DNA from: Liquidambar formosana
Taxonomy: Eukaryota; Streptophyta; Magnoliopsida; Saxifragales; Altingiaceae
Assembly: GCA_039720395.1 (NCBI GenBank)
Contig: CM077832.1
Location: forward strand, 27,391,763-27,455,762
Length of the DNA: 64,000 nt
Reading direction: 5' to 3'
The position numbers and the translations under genes are program-made. The notes under the pieces are model-generated. The model did not search any database. It was not told where the DNA came from and saw only the letters and a list, made by a program, of their open reading frames with translations. The number at the start of each line of letters is the position of its first letter. The stretch's first letter is position 1. Shown piece after piece: positions 45,299 through 57,724 of the stretch.

Positions 45299-46609
45299 TC
45301 ATCCAATTCATAAGTAACACTCAGCACTCCCTCTCAAGTTGGTGCAAAGATATCTTGCATGCCCAACCTAAGTAGAATGCTATGGAAAACGTTGTCAGGC
45401 TATGTTACATGGACTCAAGTGCGGGTATACATCTAGGATTCTGATTCATTAAATTTTAAATTTTGGAATACAGGGTACTCGGCTCAAAAGGATCCAAAAA
45501 TTGAATGCATGTACGAGGATACAAGGATATGTGAGTATATATAGGATGATGATTAGGCAAGCACATGCTAATATAACTTATATCAACACCCATATTAAGA
45601 GTTATACCTTGTGCATTAGTGGGATAGGCATCAAGCTCGATTAGGGATCACTAATCACTAACAGAATCGGAAAGAAATTTCCTTACTCAAAACAAAGAAA
45701 GTTGAGTCGGGTAGAGGCGCTTTCAAGGAAATGGGATTCGTATTCTTAACCTAAGGATGCTGAAAGAAAGATAACAAGACTTGAAGCCTGAAAAGAAGAA
45801 GCTTTTTTTCCCCAACTGGCTTTTGCGTACTAGTCCTTCCACCCTAGTTCAGGGCTAGTTTCAATCAAGCACTAACCCAAGGCTGACGTAGTAACCCAGG
45901 GAACTAGCTCTTCTCCTCAACCTGTTCAATTGGAGCTAGCTATAGAGCGCACTTTTTCTATGCTTTATTGACTTACTATAGAGGTTTGGAACCCTAAACA
46001 ACTTGACCCTACCTACCAACAGACTTTAGTACGACTGACTCTCCAGCCGGTCCTTCTTCGGCCACTTCTTCGAACGATTATGAAAGAGTTGGAAGGCCTT
46101 CTCATAGCCTGTGAATCGGAAGCCCTAGACCGTACCAACTCGCTTCAGACTCACTTTCCAGCTCACAATTGATAAAGTGGTAAACTTCAAAGGTCGGAGA
46201 AAGACTCTCTACAAGCGGATAGGAGTACTTTGCAAGTGCACCAATGCAAGGAGTACAACCCCCAATGCATGGTGCTGATATAACCTACTAAATTATGGGG
46301 GTAAATTTGAAAATATTTTCACAAAATTGGGTCATAGTCATAATAATTATTTTGGAAGGGCTTAAATAATAATATTAGATTTTGATCACTTAAAAAATAA
46401 AAGAAAATACAAGGATCAAACTGAAAAAGATAAAAGATAAAAGGAAAGGAGTCTAGATGTTTTAATAGAAACCAGCCCTAATTCTAGTCGCAATTCCTCC
46501 TCTAGCCTCCCCCTTCCAACGGCATCTCCTGTAGATCTGGTTCCATCCAGCTACTATACTACAGCTATATTTCCAACAACAACTATAGTCTCTTGGAGTC
46601 ACAAAATGT

Positions 46610-46644
<35 letters not shown>

Positions 46645-46799
46645 TATTGTATCTTCCTCTTCTCTCCCACGATCAAATGTGGCCTCTTTAAAATTACCAT
46701 ATCCAAGCTAGATACTATACCCGTACCCGTGACGTGTTGTGTTGACACGGGTACATTGGGGTCAACTCCCAAGTCTATAACACAGTTGCCAGGTACTTC
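45299..46799. other. F internal remnant with a split MITE and an organelle-like insert
   Basis: No intact gene. 45545-45636 and 46235-46290 match the left and right inner parts of the MITE at 45115-45298; between them lie about 600 bp of different, balanced composition. 46305-46470 resembles segments at 48770-48890 and 56850-56990. A CT microsatellite lies at about 46611-46645. Confidence 0.45.
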
Positions 46800-46923
46800 C
46801 TTTGCCCAGATGTCAGCTAGTTAGTTGATATTCAATTCTCATTTAAGGAGTATAGATGATCTCTTCTAAACTCAGCTTTTCCTTGATAAAATGTCTATTA
46901 AATTCAATATACTTAGTTCGATC
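46800..46923 (-). pseudogene. Element F RNase H, C-terminal fragment
   Basis: The minus-strand reading gives residues like DRTKYIEFNRHFIKEKLSLE followed by a LADIWAKEV-type end, the copia RNase H tail. It was separated from the first half (56095-56262) by element D. Confidence 0.7.
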
Positions 46924-46928
46924 ATGTT
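46924..46928. repeat. TSD of element D, left copy (ATGTT)
   Basis: Exact copy at 56095-56099. Confidence 0.9.
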
Positions 46929-47051
46929 TGTTATGAGATGTATTATGGGTTATGGGGGTATTCTTGTCTTTATATATTTCTTTCATTATATAATAAGAGT
47001 TAAGGGTATTAGGGTGCTTGCATCAAAACCCTAAGACCATGTTTTACGACA
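46929..47051 (+). repeat. 5' LTR of element D
   Basis: TGTTATGAGATG ... TTTTACGACA. Very short for a plant copia LTR. Confidence 0.92.
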
Positions 47052-47063
47052 TGGTATCAGAGC
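47052..47063 (+). other. Primer binding site of element D
   Basis: TGGTATCAGAGC directly follows the LTR; initiator tRNA-Met type. Confidence 0.93.
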
Positions 47064-47784
47064 CACGAGAGAAGCCATAGGTGTCGATCTACTCTGACGA
47101 CCCACGATGACCCACGTAGACCTCTGGCAACCCTTCTCCGACGACACTGACCACCGACGACTTCTATTTGAACAACCAACAAACCTAGACGACCTATGTA
47201 CCGCTACTGTTAGCTTTTCCAACCACCAATGAAGCTTCTCTTCACGCCAACGACCCACGCTGACCACCGGCGAAGCTTCTTTTCACGCCGACAACCCACG
47301 CTGACCACCAGCGAAGCTTCTCTTCCCTCCAATGACCCACGCTAACCACCGACGAGCCTACCCAGACAATTTTCGACGCTGTTTGCTCCATCCTTCCCTT
47401 CGAATCCTCACCAGACACGTGTCTCATGGTCTAAAACCATTTCGAGTACTCTTTTTACCTCGATTCTCTCTAGTTTAGGGACTCCCACAACTAAACCTCA
47501 ACTGTTGACGACCTCCATCAAACCCTAGGTGTCGATACACCTTCCCATGGTGCTATTGGCAGCCTAGGGCTTCATCCTTGATCCTACTTTCTTGGATTTG
47601 TGATGGATTTGTGATGGCTGGCCCATATGATAACTCTTAGATGTGGGATTATGCTGTTGGCAAACCCCGTGGACTCGATTTTTGCAATATGAAGTTCTTC
47701 TACCACCTTTATTGAGATTTGCTATTGTTTTGCCTACTTTTATTGTTAGGCCAACATCTTTTAGTTGGATAGTCTTCTTGTGTT
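47064..47784 (+). other. Element D leader with a three-unit tandem repeat
   Basis: No gene. 47231-47353 holds three 41-bp units starting GAAGCTTCT. Antisense frames here are artefacts of the repeat. Confidence 0.6.
47231..47353. repeat. 41-bp tandem repeat, three units
   Basis: Units start at 47231, 47272 and 47313 with GAAGCTTCT and end in CCACGCT(G/A)ACCACC-type sequence; about 85 percent identical. Confidence 0.75.
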
Positions 47785-48267
47785 ATGGAATCTAAGGAGA
47801 ACTTAACCCTAAGTTTTCTTTTATCTCCAGATTTGCTACCTATCACAACCATCCGGTTGAATGGTAGTAATTATGCACATTGGGCACAAGCTATTGAGGT
47901 GTTTTTGCTTGAACGGAAGAAATTTAAGTTTTTTATTGATGAACCCCAACGACTATTGGTAAGTCCTATGCTGATTGGAGGGTGGAGAATGCCCATATTC
48001 GTAGTATCTTATGAAATTGTATGGAACCTAACATTAATTGCAGTCTTATTTTTCTTTCTACAGCAAAACTTGTTTAGGAACAGGCCCGAGAATTGTACTC
48101 CGGTGCCAATAACCTTTCTTGGATTTACAATCTTCATCAGGATTATTTTTCGCTTGGTTTGGATGATCAGTCTTTAGCAGAGTATTATGCTTGGTTTAAA
48201 ACTATTTGTGAGGAGCTTAATCTCTATCAACCTATCTCTGCTGATGTTAGAGTTATGCAGCGACAGC
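47785..48267 (+). pseudogene. gag: Element D gag, N-terminal part
   Basis: ATG 47785 gives MESKENLTLSF, then ITTIRLNGSNYAHWAQAIEV, the copia gag start. The frame shifts after about 60 codons (near 47960); later pieces (SLAEYYAWFKTICEELNLYQ) are in another frame. It is cut at 48267 by a hAT-like element. Confidence 0.82.
48260..48267. repeat. Left target duplication of hAT-like element E1
   Basis: GCGACAGC, compared with CCGACAGC at 49506-49513: 7 of 8 bases match. Confidence 0.6.
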
Positions 48268-49505
48268 CAAGGACTTTAATATCGATTTCGATGGATATAT
48301 CGAGGGTCCAAAAATACAACTATATCGGATATATCGTGGGATATATCGACAATATCGATATCGTTTTAAAGATATGGTGAATATTATAAGTTAATTACAG
48401 ATATTTTTATTGAAACTCTAGAAAATAATGATTTAGGCTATAATACACAATCTAGCATCAAAATATTGCAATTTAAATGTGTATAAGACAAATATGTGTT
48501 GTATAGGGTATAAAATGTAAGCCGCGCTTAGAAAATAAATAATAGAGATTTATGTAAATTCAACATTTAGATATCACATAACATTAAAAGGAAGAGATTT
48601 ATGCTTTTGTTATGCACTTATGCGTGCCCCAGGGGTAAATTTTTTTTAAAAAAATAATGATAAGGCATGTAAGGACCACTTCTATGTGTATGTATATGTT
48701 ATAAAGTAAATGTGTGAGTGGTGCAAAAAAAAAAAATGTGGGATAAATTTGAAAAAAATTTAACCATGGGTGGTAAATTTGAAGATAAGTTTTGAAACTA
48801 TGGAAGAATTGTAATAATAATACTTTGAGGGCTTAAAATGTAAATTGGTCTTTGTTTATATAAAAATAGAATAAAATAGAGGGTATAATTGCAAAGCAAA
48901 GAAGATAATAAAGTGTTCTCACTTCTCACGATGGAAACCTAGAGTCAGTCAACACCCACAGCCCTGTTAGCGATGGTAGCTTCCTTTGGCACCTACTCCG
49001 CCACCACGGTAGCATCTCCGGCAAAAATTAGGTGCATTTGGCTTCTTCTTCTTTTTTTTTTCCCACTCTTCTTCTTCTTCTTCTCCTCTAGTATCTTCTT
49101 CTTCTTCTTCTCTTCTGGTATCTTCTTCTTCTTCTCGTCTGGTACCTATTTCGACACCAACTATGGTAGCATCTCCGACAAAAATTAGGTGCGTTTGATT
49201 TTTTTTTCTTTAATATTCTTCTTCTTTGGTACCAGCAAGGCACAAGATCAAAAGAAAGAATCTGGACAAAACGATATTTTCTCTATGTTGATATCGTCGA
49301 TATATCGTGGATATATCAACGATATATCCTCGATAAATGAAATAAAGTTGACGAAATTCAAAGCAAACGATATATCGTCGATATATCGCAATATATCGAC
49401 GATATCTCTCGAAATTCTGTTTTTTTCAAAATCTTTCAATATCGCAACACAACATCGTTTCGCTGACCACCGATATGACGATATATCATGATATTTTGGT
49501 CCTTG
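48268..49505. mobile_element. E1: hAT-like non-autonomous element rich in CGATATATCG
   Basis: 1238 bp. Ends CAAGGAC...GTCCTTG, subterminal runs of the palindrome CGATATATCG and variants at both ends, 8-bp imperfect TSD. The core (about 48950-49200) has a repeated GGTAGCATCTCCG(G/A)CAAAA segment and CTT repeats. No transposase. A second copy starts at 62985. It splits the D gag. Confidence 0.72.
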
Positions 49506-49591
49506 CCGACAGCGTGAGTGTATGCATGTCGCTCACTTTCTATCTGGTCTGCCATCTTCATTTGATTCAGTTAAATCCCAAATATTGGATA
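49506..49591 (+). pseudogene. gag: Element D gag, middle fragment
   Basis: Encodes HVAHFLSGLPSSFDSVKSQI, a conserved copia gag segment, between E1 and the solo LTR. Confidence 0.75.
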
Positions 49592-49596
49592 GCAGG
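49592..49596. repeat. TSD of the solo LTR, left (GCAGG)
   Basis: Recurs at 52585-52589. Confidence 0.93.
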
Positions 49597-52584
49597 TGTG
49601 AACCCACAAAAAAGCACAGCGCCCACAAGAGTTTGGCAATTTTAAAAGATAACAAATGGAAAGGAGTCGCCACCTCATTTTTTAAGGAAAAAAGAAAAAC
49701 CGTAAAAATGTTTTATTTTCAAAACCACATGACTCCATTAAAAGGAAAAGCAAAGTCTTTAAAACCAGAAAATTGGATTCGGGGGCTAAGTTACGACGTG
49801 AGAAGGTTTTGGGCAAAGCCCAGTAGGCACCCACATCGCCCGAGTTGGTCTCTTAATTTGATTGGGCTAACTTAAGATCTTTTTCACTCAAATATCATCA
49901 TATATCATCATAAGACAGCATGCATAACATATATCCCATCCATCCATCCATATCATCCATGCATAATCAAACAAAGAAAATAAAATAAAACAGAAAAAAG
50001 ATAAGATAAGAAAAACTTAAGATACTTAGATCCTAGAACGGACTTGAGCCTCAAAACGAACGCCTACGTACCATGCAACGAAAAACATGGATCAAAGTCC
50101 ACGTAGTTCAAATAGAATAGGGTTAAATCCTAATAAAGAGTCAGAGTAAACCTTAGGTTTCCTTCCATAGTGGTTTTCAAAGACAAATGATTCTCAATCA
50201 AAATTTTAATGAAAGATATAAACTTTTGAAAAGAGGGGCGGAAAAAAACCCTAGAATTCACCATATCCCTCTATTAGAAAATAACCCTAGGAGGGAGAAG
50301 AGAAAAGAAGAAAAGTGAATTAGGGTACTTCATACCCTACTTACCTTGTGCAATTTTCTCCAAGCGATAGCAAGCTTAAGCAATAACAACCTTATTTGCA
50401 ATAAGGCAATTATCACACCTGTTTGCACCCTTATAAGTGCACAAAATCATGCAGAAAACACAAAACCCTAATCTGGACAGAATCATGTTAAGGCCTAAAA
50501 TCATCCATTTATCATGCAAACAACAAGAATAATGAATAACCACAAACCTCAACTCAATCCTACATGCAATGACCCATCCTATTTGCATAAAAACCTATGA
50601 AAAACATACTAACAATCATGAAAGACCCCAATAATATCAATAAACATGATAGCGAAATCTATTCTAACCAAAAAGATGATATTTTATGTAAAATATGAAA
50701 ACAGGCCTTCCTACGGCGAGCTTTCTTAAGCAAAACTATTTTAAGATAATTTCACGTAAGAAAGTCGTTATGGGGAAGTGCAATCATCATATCCTACGTA
50801 AAATATATGTCATAAAACACAATAAAAGTGATTTCATGCTTAAACACATCACAGAAAACTCTCATGCACAACCTTACTTAACAAAAAGGATAATTATCCT
50901 TAGAAAAGGATAATCTCTCCAAAAACCCTATAAAATCCACTACATGAATGCAAACCTAGCATGATTCAACTATATGCAGCATATATAGAATGACTATGAT
51001 GAGAAACAACTCACATAATTAAGCTAAACATACTGTATAAAACTTGCATAAAACTAGGGTTATCGAAACCCTAATTTTACAATTATGCATTAAAACCTAT
51101 GAAATGACTCTAACATATGCTCAAATCATCATGAATATCATTCATATTATATGTATTAACCAACAGAAATGTCAATTCGTGACAATTATCACAGTAACTA
51201 AGACATATGAACTATGCATGATTTAAGAAGATATAAAAGATAACGCCTTCAATACCTTAGTAAATTAAAGACTATCAGGCATATAAAACCACAAATCATC
51301 TTAAAATCATTCATATAACATCGTAGAAACATTGAATTATCCTAACATGTGGAGATACAACATGCACTAGAGCTATCATAGAAGGAGAAGAAGAAATAGG
51401 AGAAGGAAACCTAAATTCAGCAATGGAAAGGGGTGTTTACCTCTTGTAGAACCTCCCTTGCCTTCAAAATCCTTGTTCTCTTGCTTGCCTAGGGTTCAAG
51501 AGCCTCCCCTTGATGTCCTTCTAGCTCTCCAAATTCGTAGCTCCCTCTCTCTCTAAGTATAAAGTGCACTTGCAACCCCCTATGTGCTGAATATCATGTC
51601 CTTTATATAGAGAACTGTCCTCCTCAACCAATGGCTAAGATTAATTCATTAAATAATGATCCTAGGGCTATTAGAGACTCTCTTGGTGCTCAAACAATTC
51701 AAATTCATACAATCCTAGGAGGAAACAACTTGCAAGGGCAGAGGAATCCGTCACAGGAGGGCAAAAGGAGTCAGAATCCCATTTAAAGAGGGACTCCTCG
51801 GTTGACCATTTAGGCCTGAACGGTTAGCCGTCTGGGCCTAGACGGCTGACCGTCCAGCCCCAGACGGCTACCCGAGGGTCCTCTCTATTCCGCTCCGGTT
51901 TTGACTCCTAATCGCTTTAGAAGTCCTACAGAGGCCAAATTAAGTCCGATTTTGACAAAATAAAAGCCAAAACGACCGTGTTTCGAAAGAGAACATATTT
52001 TTAGGCATTTTAGGACAAAATTCCTTAACCATGGGTGCATGATTAGGTTTTACAAAGGTAGCTAACCATGGTGCACCACCGTCGCAAAGCTTGGGTTTAC
52101 ACACAAGGTTAAACCAAATGCTTTCCAAATCAAAATTCCACCTTTCTAAACACATCTAGGATGTAAATAAAGCCCTATTAGAGTTAAATAAGAGAAAATT
52201 GAAAGGGTCTTGTGAGTCAATTTGAGCAAACCAAGAAAGGGTCTTTTAACTAACCCGAACCGTTATGAGCCAAATTGATCTTAAACCATGAATTCATGAA
52301 ATTGAACCTATATATAGACTCTATATACTCATATGAACTCAAAAGAACGACTCGGGACTCATTCCAAAGTCAAATGGAAAATATACGACTTAAAAGACGA
52401 TTATGCCCTTAAAGTCGCAAAAATTCTTATTGACTATTGAAATGAACTCCAAATCTCTTCAAAATTCAAACACATGATATTCAATACCATAGAAACTCAA
52501 TGCAAAAGAATAGACTCTAAAAGAACTCAAAATCCTACATAAAATGATATACCCTAGTCAAGGTGACAAAAATGGGGTGTGACA
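49597..52584 (-). mobile_element. Solo LTR of the element A family (2988 bp)
   Basis: Clearly homologous along its length to the A LTR 35064-38078, same orientation, TG...CA ends, perfect 5-bp TSD GCAGG. No internal sequence, so it arose by LTR-LTR recombination of a full element. The GC-rich module is at about 51798-51876, TATA near 51604, PBS-like decamer at 49673-49682. Confidence 0.94.
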
Positions 52585-52589
52585 GCAGG
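52585..52589. repeat. TSD of the solo LTR, right (GCAGG)
   Basis: Exact copy of 49592-49596. Confidence 0.93.
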
Positions 52590-52965
52590 GATCTTCCTTC
52601 TTTAAGTGAGGTTTTTAGTCGTCTTCGACAAGCCTCTTTATCTAGTTCGACAAGCCTCTTTATCTAGTTCGACTATCTCTTCAAGTGTTCCTTCTTGAGA
52701 AATCCACTGTGGCTACTAGCACTACGGGGGAAGTGGTCATTTTCATGGCTCATTTAGAGGTGGGTCGTAGAGGCCGAGGTAGTTATGGGGGCCATGGCCG
52801 TGGTAGAGGTCATGGTCTTCGGAAGTGTACACATTGTGTTGGTGATAACCACAATTGATTTCTGTTTTAAGCTCTATGGCAGATCCTCAGCTTCAGCTAA
52901 TCAAGCTGTGTTTCATGAAGATAGTAATTTTTAGGCTAATGCTCCTCTTCTTCTTATAGCTACTA
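52590..52965 (+). pseudogene. gag: Element D gag, C-terminal fragment
   Basis: DLPSLSEVFSRLRQASLSSS follows the interruption, then a Gly/Arg-rich stretch and degenerate knuckle residues. A partial duplication of CGACAAGCCTCTTTATCTAG occurs near 52628-52668. Several stops. Confidence 0.65.
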
Positions 52966-52973
52966 GGGGTGTT

Positions 52974-53551
52974 CGTGGTTCTGTTTTAGGGTAAATTTCA
53001 AACCAAACCATTATACTTCGGTTTTTTTTTCCTGAACCAAAACCAAACCATACTATAAAAAAAAACCAAACGATAAAATTTCAGTTTGGTTCAATTCGGT
53101 TTTGGTTTTATCCTATCAAGTAGCAACAAATAATTAAAAATGAAAAAAATGATAAGCCAAACTCCAAATAAAAATATTTTTAATAAAATCATTACATTAG
53201 CAACTAAAAAAACACATTAAACATTGTATCAAAATGGAAAAGTATTGACTTATGTCAATTCAAATTCAAATCTCTAATCTAGTACGTGTCAATATCTCAC
53301 ACAACAATATTAATAGCTAGTTTAATACATGCCATTCTAATAAAGTAAAAACAAAAAGAAAGTTAAAATCTACAAAAACAAGCTCATTCCAAACGTCTTT
53401 CTTCCAGTAGTATACTACTATTTTGAATTTATTACCTATTCTACCCTTATTAGAATAGAAAATTTATAAACTAAGTTTATTTTGAATCTATTACTTATTC
53501 TTCCCTTATTAGAATATAAAATTTACAAACTAAGTTTAATATGTAACACAT

Positions 53552-53604
<53 letters not shown>

Positions 53605-53802
53605 TTTTTTCAGTTTTTTCGGTTTTTCGGTTTGGTTTGGTTTTTTAAACATGAAAACCAAAACCAAACCAATTTAATTCGGTTTTCTAAAATTGGAACC
53701 AAAACCAAACCTAATGACAAAAAAACCAAACCAAACTGACTAGTTTGGTTTGGTTCGGTTCAGTTTGGTTTTCGGTTTTAACCAAAACCATGAACACCCC
53801 TA
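52974..53802. mobile_element. hAT-type MITE in element D
   Basis: 829 bp with TIRs TAGGGGTGTTCGTGG and CCATGAACACCCCTA and a perfect 8-bp TSD ATAGCTAC (52966-52973 and 53803-53810). Subterminal AACCAAAACCAAACC-type repeats lie on both sides and a TA microsatellite at 53557-53599. No coding. Confidence 0.88.
53557..53599. repeat. TA microsatellite
   Basis: About 21 TA units inside the MITE. Confidence 0.9.
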
Positions 53803-53810
53803 ATAGCTAC

Positions 53811-55964
53811 TCCATCTGTTCAGACTGGTTTTTCTATTGCTCCTACCTCTCGCATTATCTCTATTCCTAAGGATGAGTATCGCCGCCTATTGTCCACACA
53901 ACCTAGCACTACTACCTCCTCCATTGCTACTTTAGCCCAGACAGGTAATCCTACAGCTTTCCTCGCCACTCGTAGTCTATGGGTTATTGACTCGGCGCTA
54001 CAGATCATATGACAGGTAACTGAGGTATGTTGTCTCATTTGCGTCAATCTGTTTCATTACCCAGTGTCACTTTAACAGATGATTCAACTTCACCCATCTC
54101 ACCCATCTCTGGATTGCACAATGCTAATCTTTCATCCACACTTGCTCTCACCTCTGTTTTGTTTGTTCCTAAATTTCCTTTTAATCTTATGTCTGTTAGC
54201 AGAATTACTAAGTCTTTGAATGTTCTGTGACATTCTTTCTCATTCATTGTGTATTTCAGGATCTCAAGACTGGGAAGATGATTAGTGACGAGTGTGAATC
54301 TAGTGGCCTTTATTATTTTCACCCTAAGAGTCCCCCATCTTTAGCTACTTTTCAGTCATCCGTCTCGGTGATGGAGCATCACTGCCACCTAGGACATCCC
54401 TCTCTCCAGAATCTCAAGTTGTTGGTTCTTGAGTGTCATCAAATTGAGTCTTTATCTTGTGAAGCATGTCAGTTTAGTAAGCACCATCATGTCCCCTTTG
54501 TGTCTAGGTTAGAGAGTCGGGTTCTTACCCATTTCATTTAGTCTATTTAGATGTTTGGGGTCCCAATCGTGTCAAATCTTATTTAGGATTTAGGTATTTT
54601 GTTATTTTTGTGGATGATTTTTCCATAATGATTTATCTTTATCTTATGAAGGAACGTTCCGAATTGTCTGCTATTTTTTAAGCATTTTATAATGAAATAA
54701 AGACTCAATTTGATGTTTTCATTCGTATTTTTCAATCTGATAATGCAAAGGAGTATTTTGAGTCCACTTTATCTACTTTCTTTGTTCAGCATGGCATTAT
54801 TCATCAAACTTCCTACAATTACAATCCTCAACAGAATGGGGTTGCTAAGCATAAAATGAAATATTTATTAGAGACTACTCGGGCATTATTATTTCAGATG
54901 CATGTTCCTAAGCTCTATTAGAGTGATGCTGTTCTTATAGCCTGCTACCTTAACAATCGCATGCCTTCTACTGTCCTTGCTCGATAGACCCCTTATGCTA
55001 CTATGTTCCTTGGCATCACTCCCTTCTATTTGGCTCCCAAAGTCTTTGGTTGTGTGTGTTCTGTCCATGTATTGAGTCCGGGGGGTGATAAACTTGATCC
55101 CAAATCCATTCGATGCGTCTTTCTTGGCTATTCTCGAACCAGAAATGATAAGGTGTTATTCTCCCCCGTTGAAACGTCATTTTGTGTGTACTGATGTTAC
55201 ATTTCTCGAGTCTATACCTTATTTTCCCCCTTCCTCTGATGTTCTATCTGATTTTTGTCCTCTATGTCTTCCTACCTTACCTCCTCCTCCCCTTGTTCAA
55301 TCTCCTCCTCTTCTGAAACCATTGTAGGTTTATACTCGACAGCGCATCCAGCAGACTGATCCTTCACTGACCCCGTCACTGACTCCTCATCCTTGTTTGG
55401 AGATCCACCCGTTCCTTCGGCTTCTGTAGCTTCATTACCTACCTCCAATCCAGATTCTTTGCCTATTGCTTTACGTAAAGGTACACGTTCTTGTACTCTT
55501 CATCCCAAATCTAATTTTGTCTCTTACACCCATGTTTCTTCTTCTCTTCGTGCTTTTGTTACCTCTTTATCCCATACCTCGATTCCAAAGTCCGTTCCGG
55601 AGCCTTGTCTTTACCTGGTTGGAGAATAGCTATGGAGGATGAGATGTCTGCTCCTCATCATAATCAAACCTGTGAACTTGTGCCGCTGCCTCCCAGGAAA
55701 TTACTTGCCGGTTGTCATTGGGTGTATACAATTAAGTACTTGCCTGATGGATCTATCAAGCGCCTCAAGGCTTGGCTAGTGGCTAAAGGCTACACCCAGA
55801 CTTATAGAGTGGATTATGATGAGACATTTTCCCCAATCACCAAAATTGCTTCTATTTGTATCTTGATTTCTCTCGCCTCTTGCTTTAGTTGGCCTCTGTC
55901 TAAGGCTCACTTGAACTTATTGTGTTGCAAGTTGGGGTTATATAATATATACTCTCCAACTTGA
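53811..55964 (+). pseudogene. pol: Element D protease, integrase and start of RT
   Basis: Protease start WVIDS followed by a frameshift inside the active-site region (about 53995). GAG-pre-integrase HHCHLGHPSL ... CEACQFSK (54380-54480). Integrase pieces FVIFVDDFS, IFQSDNAKEYF, NPQQNGVAKHK (54590-54860) with stops. A hinge with IALRKGTRSC (55470), then RT HWVYTIKYLPDGSIKRLKA and YDETFSP (55710-55830). The sequence then stops being RT and runs into the 3' LTR: the palm with YxDD and all of RNase H are deleted. Many stops and frameshifts. Confidence 0.85.
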
Positions 55965-55971
55965 GGGGGAG

Positions 55972-56094
55972 TGTTATTTGATGTATAATAGGTTATGGGG
56001 GTATTCTTGTCTTTATATATTTCTTTCATTATATAATAAGAGTTAAGGGTATTAGGGTGCTTGTATCAGAACCCTAAGACCATGTTTTATGACA
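55972..56094 (+). repeat. 3' LTR of element D
   Basis: TGTTATTTGATG ... TTTTATGACA; preceded by the PPT-like TTGAGGGGGAG (55961-55971). Confidence 0.92.
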
Positions 56095-56262
56095 ATGTTA
56101 AACAGGCTTATGTGCAATATTAAAGGCTACCTTTTTATCACAATATAGTTGCATAGGAACTTTACATTCGAAGCCTAATTCCTTTAGCAAGATCTTCAGC
56201 CAAAGCAACTCACACACCCCATGAGCCATTAATCTAATCTCGGCCTCTGCTATAGTTCTAAA
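56095..56262 (-). pseudogene. Element F RNase H, N-terminal fragment
   Basis: The minus strand encodes AEAEIRLMAHGVCELLWLKI and LLKELGFECKVPMQLYCD, the conserved copia RNase H, then reaches the D insertion. The first 5 bp are the right ATGTT duplication of D. Confidence 0.78.
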
Positions 56263-57724
56263 TACAAGGTACGGGGGCTGTAATAGTCACGGTAAAGATG
56301 TAACACGAATCAAGTATCGAAGCAATATGTAACGTGAATTGGTAACTGCGAGCTCTAATTTTTCTTTTTTTGTGCTTGCATAACATGCCCCAAACTCATT
56401 GATAACTATGTTTTTACTCCAGAATCCTAAATATTAATGTCTTAAGGAGTTTTAATGAATTTTATTCAACATAGCAACCTTTTTAAGTATGGATAAAGCA
56501 TTTTACGAAGTTTCTTTAATCATTTTTGCTTATAATTCCTAACAAGAGAAGGAAAGAAATTGACAAATAGGAAGAGAAATTTCAAAAAAGACCTAAAAAA
56601 GACATAAATACATCTTCAAGATGTGATTTGGCAGCCTTAAAATTTCAAAAAAATCCCCGAGGGTTTAAGTTCCATGGGTGGGTCTAAAGGCCCTGTTGTG
56701 GAATGGTTCCCCCATTATCAAAAATAAATAAATAAAAAATAAAAAATAAAACCTTAAAATTGGGTAAGGGTACGGGGATACATGTGTCCTAGTGGGAACT
56801 CGGACGATACCTGGGAAGCCATACTTATTTATTCATTAATATATTATTTAAGGTAAAATATATTGTAATATACTTATATTTGGAGGTATTGTCATAATAA
56901 TCAACTTTTGAAGGGTTAAACTGTAAATTAGACTTGTGCCATTCTAGAAATAAGTAAAATGTGAGGGTTAACTTGAAAAAAGTAAAAAACATAAATTGGG
57001 AAGGGGTTCTTCCATTTAATAGAAGGTGGGGTTTGGTTTCAGTAGACAAAGGTCTCCCACATCACTGCACAATCTAACCCCATCTGGTGGCAGCACCTCC
57101 GACAACGTTCCAACAATCACTCTAACGACCTTTTGGCAATAATTTGGTTCACTCTCTCTCTCTCTCATTTTTCTTCTTATTCTCCCCATTGAGCTTTCAA
57201 GATTGACTTGGTTGTCTTCATCGTTATCGTCGTCATCCTCCTCCTTCCATGAATGGAGATGTCTTTTGTTGCATATCAGCCCGTAACGACCACTATTATA
57301 TCGTAACGGGCCGTTACAACACTGTATCATGTCGTTACACTATAATCTCTCATATACACAGTGGGTATCGTCCATTACGTATTTGCCGATATGCTTAGAT
57401 ATTTGAAACGTTGACTTCTGTACTAGATCTAGCCACCACAAACTACTTCTTGTTCTCCCAAGTCACAAGGTTTCCTCCTAAAAAAGTACAATAACTTGAG
57501 GTAGATCATCTCTCATTAACAGAGCCTACCCAATCTGCATCGTATACCTACAAATGATCATGTCTAGAGAACAATATCCCTCTCCCACGATCAAATTTCA
57601 AATAGCGAAGAATTTGATAGACACCCTACAAATGAGACTCACAAGGGGAACACATGAGTTAACTCACAATGTAGACAACATATGCAATATTTGAACTAGT
57701 GCGAGACAAATAGATCAGTTTACC
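56263..57724. other. F interior with a probable DNA-transposon insert
   Basis: No gene. From about 56276 to 57400, GTAACG/CGTTAC words cluster at both ends (GTAACACG, GTAACGTG; CCGTAACGACC, GTAACGGGCCGTTAC). The middle resembles 46305-46470 and 48770-48890. Boundaries and TSD were not resolved. Confidence 0.4.

Larger units (their letters stand above)
46929..56094 (+). mobile_element. Element D, Ty1/copia with 123-bp LTRs
   Basis: LTRs 46929-47051 and 55972-56094 (123 bp each, 7 differences), PBS 47052-47063, TSD ATGTT. Gag starts at 47785; protease, integrase and the start of RT follow, then the rest of RT and RNase H are missing before the 3' LTR. It is interrupted by three later insertions: 48268-49505, 49597-52584 and 52974-53802. 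Confidence 0.9.

Noticed and set aside
47031..47427. Antisense coding frames in the D leader
   Set aside because: Produced by the 41-bp tandem repeat; low-complexity and without homology.
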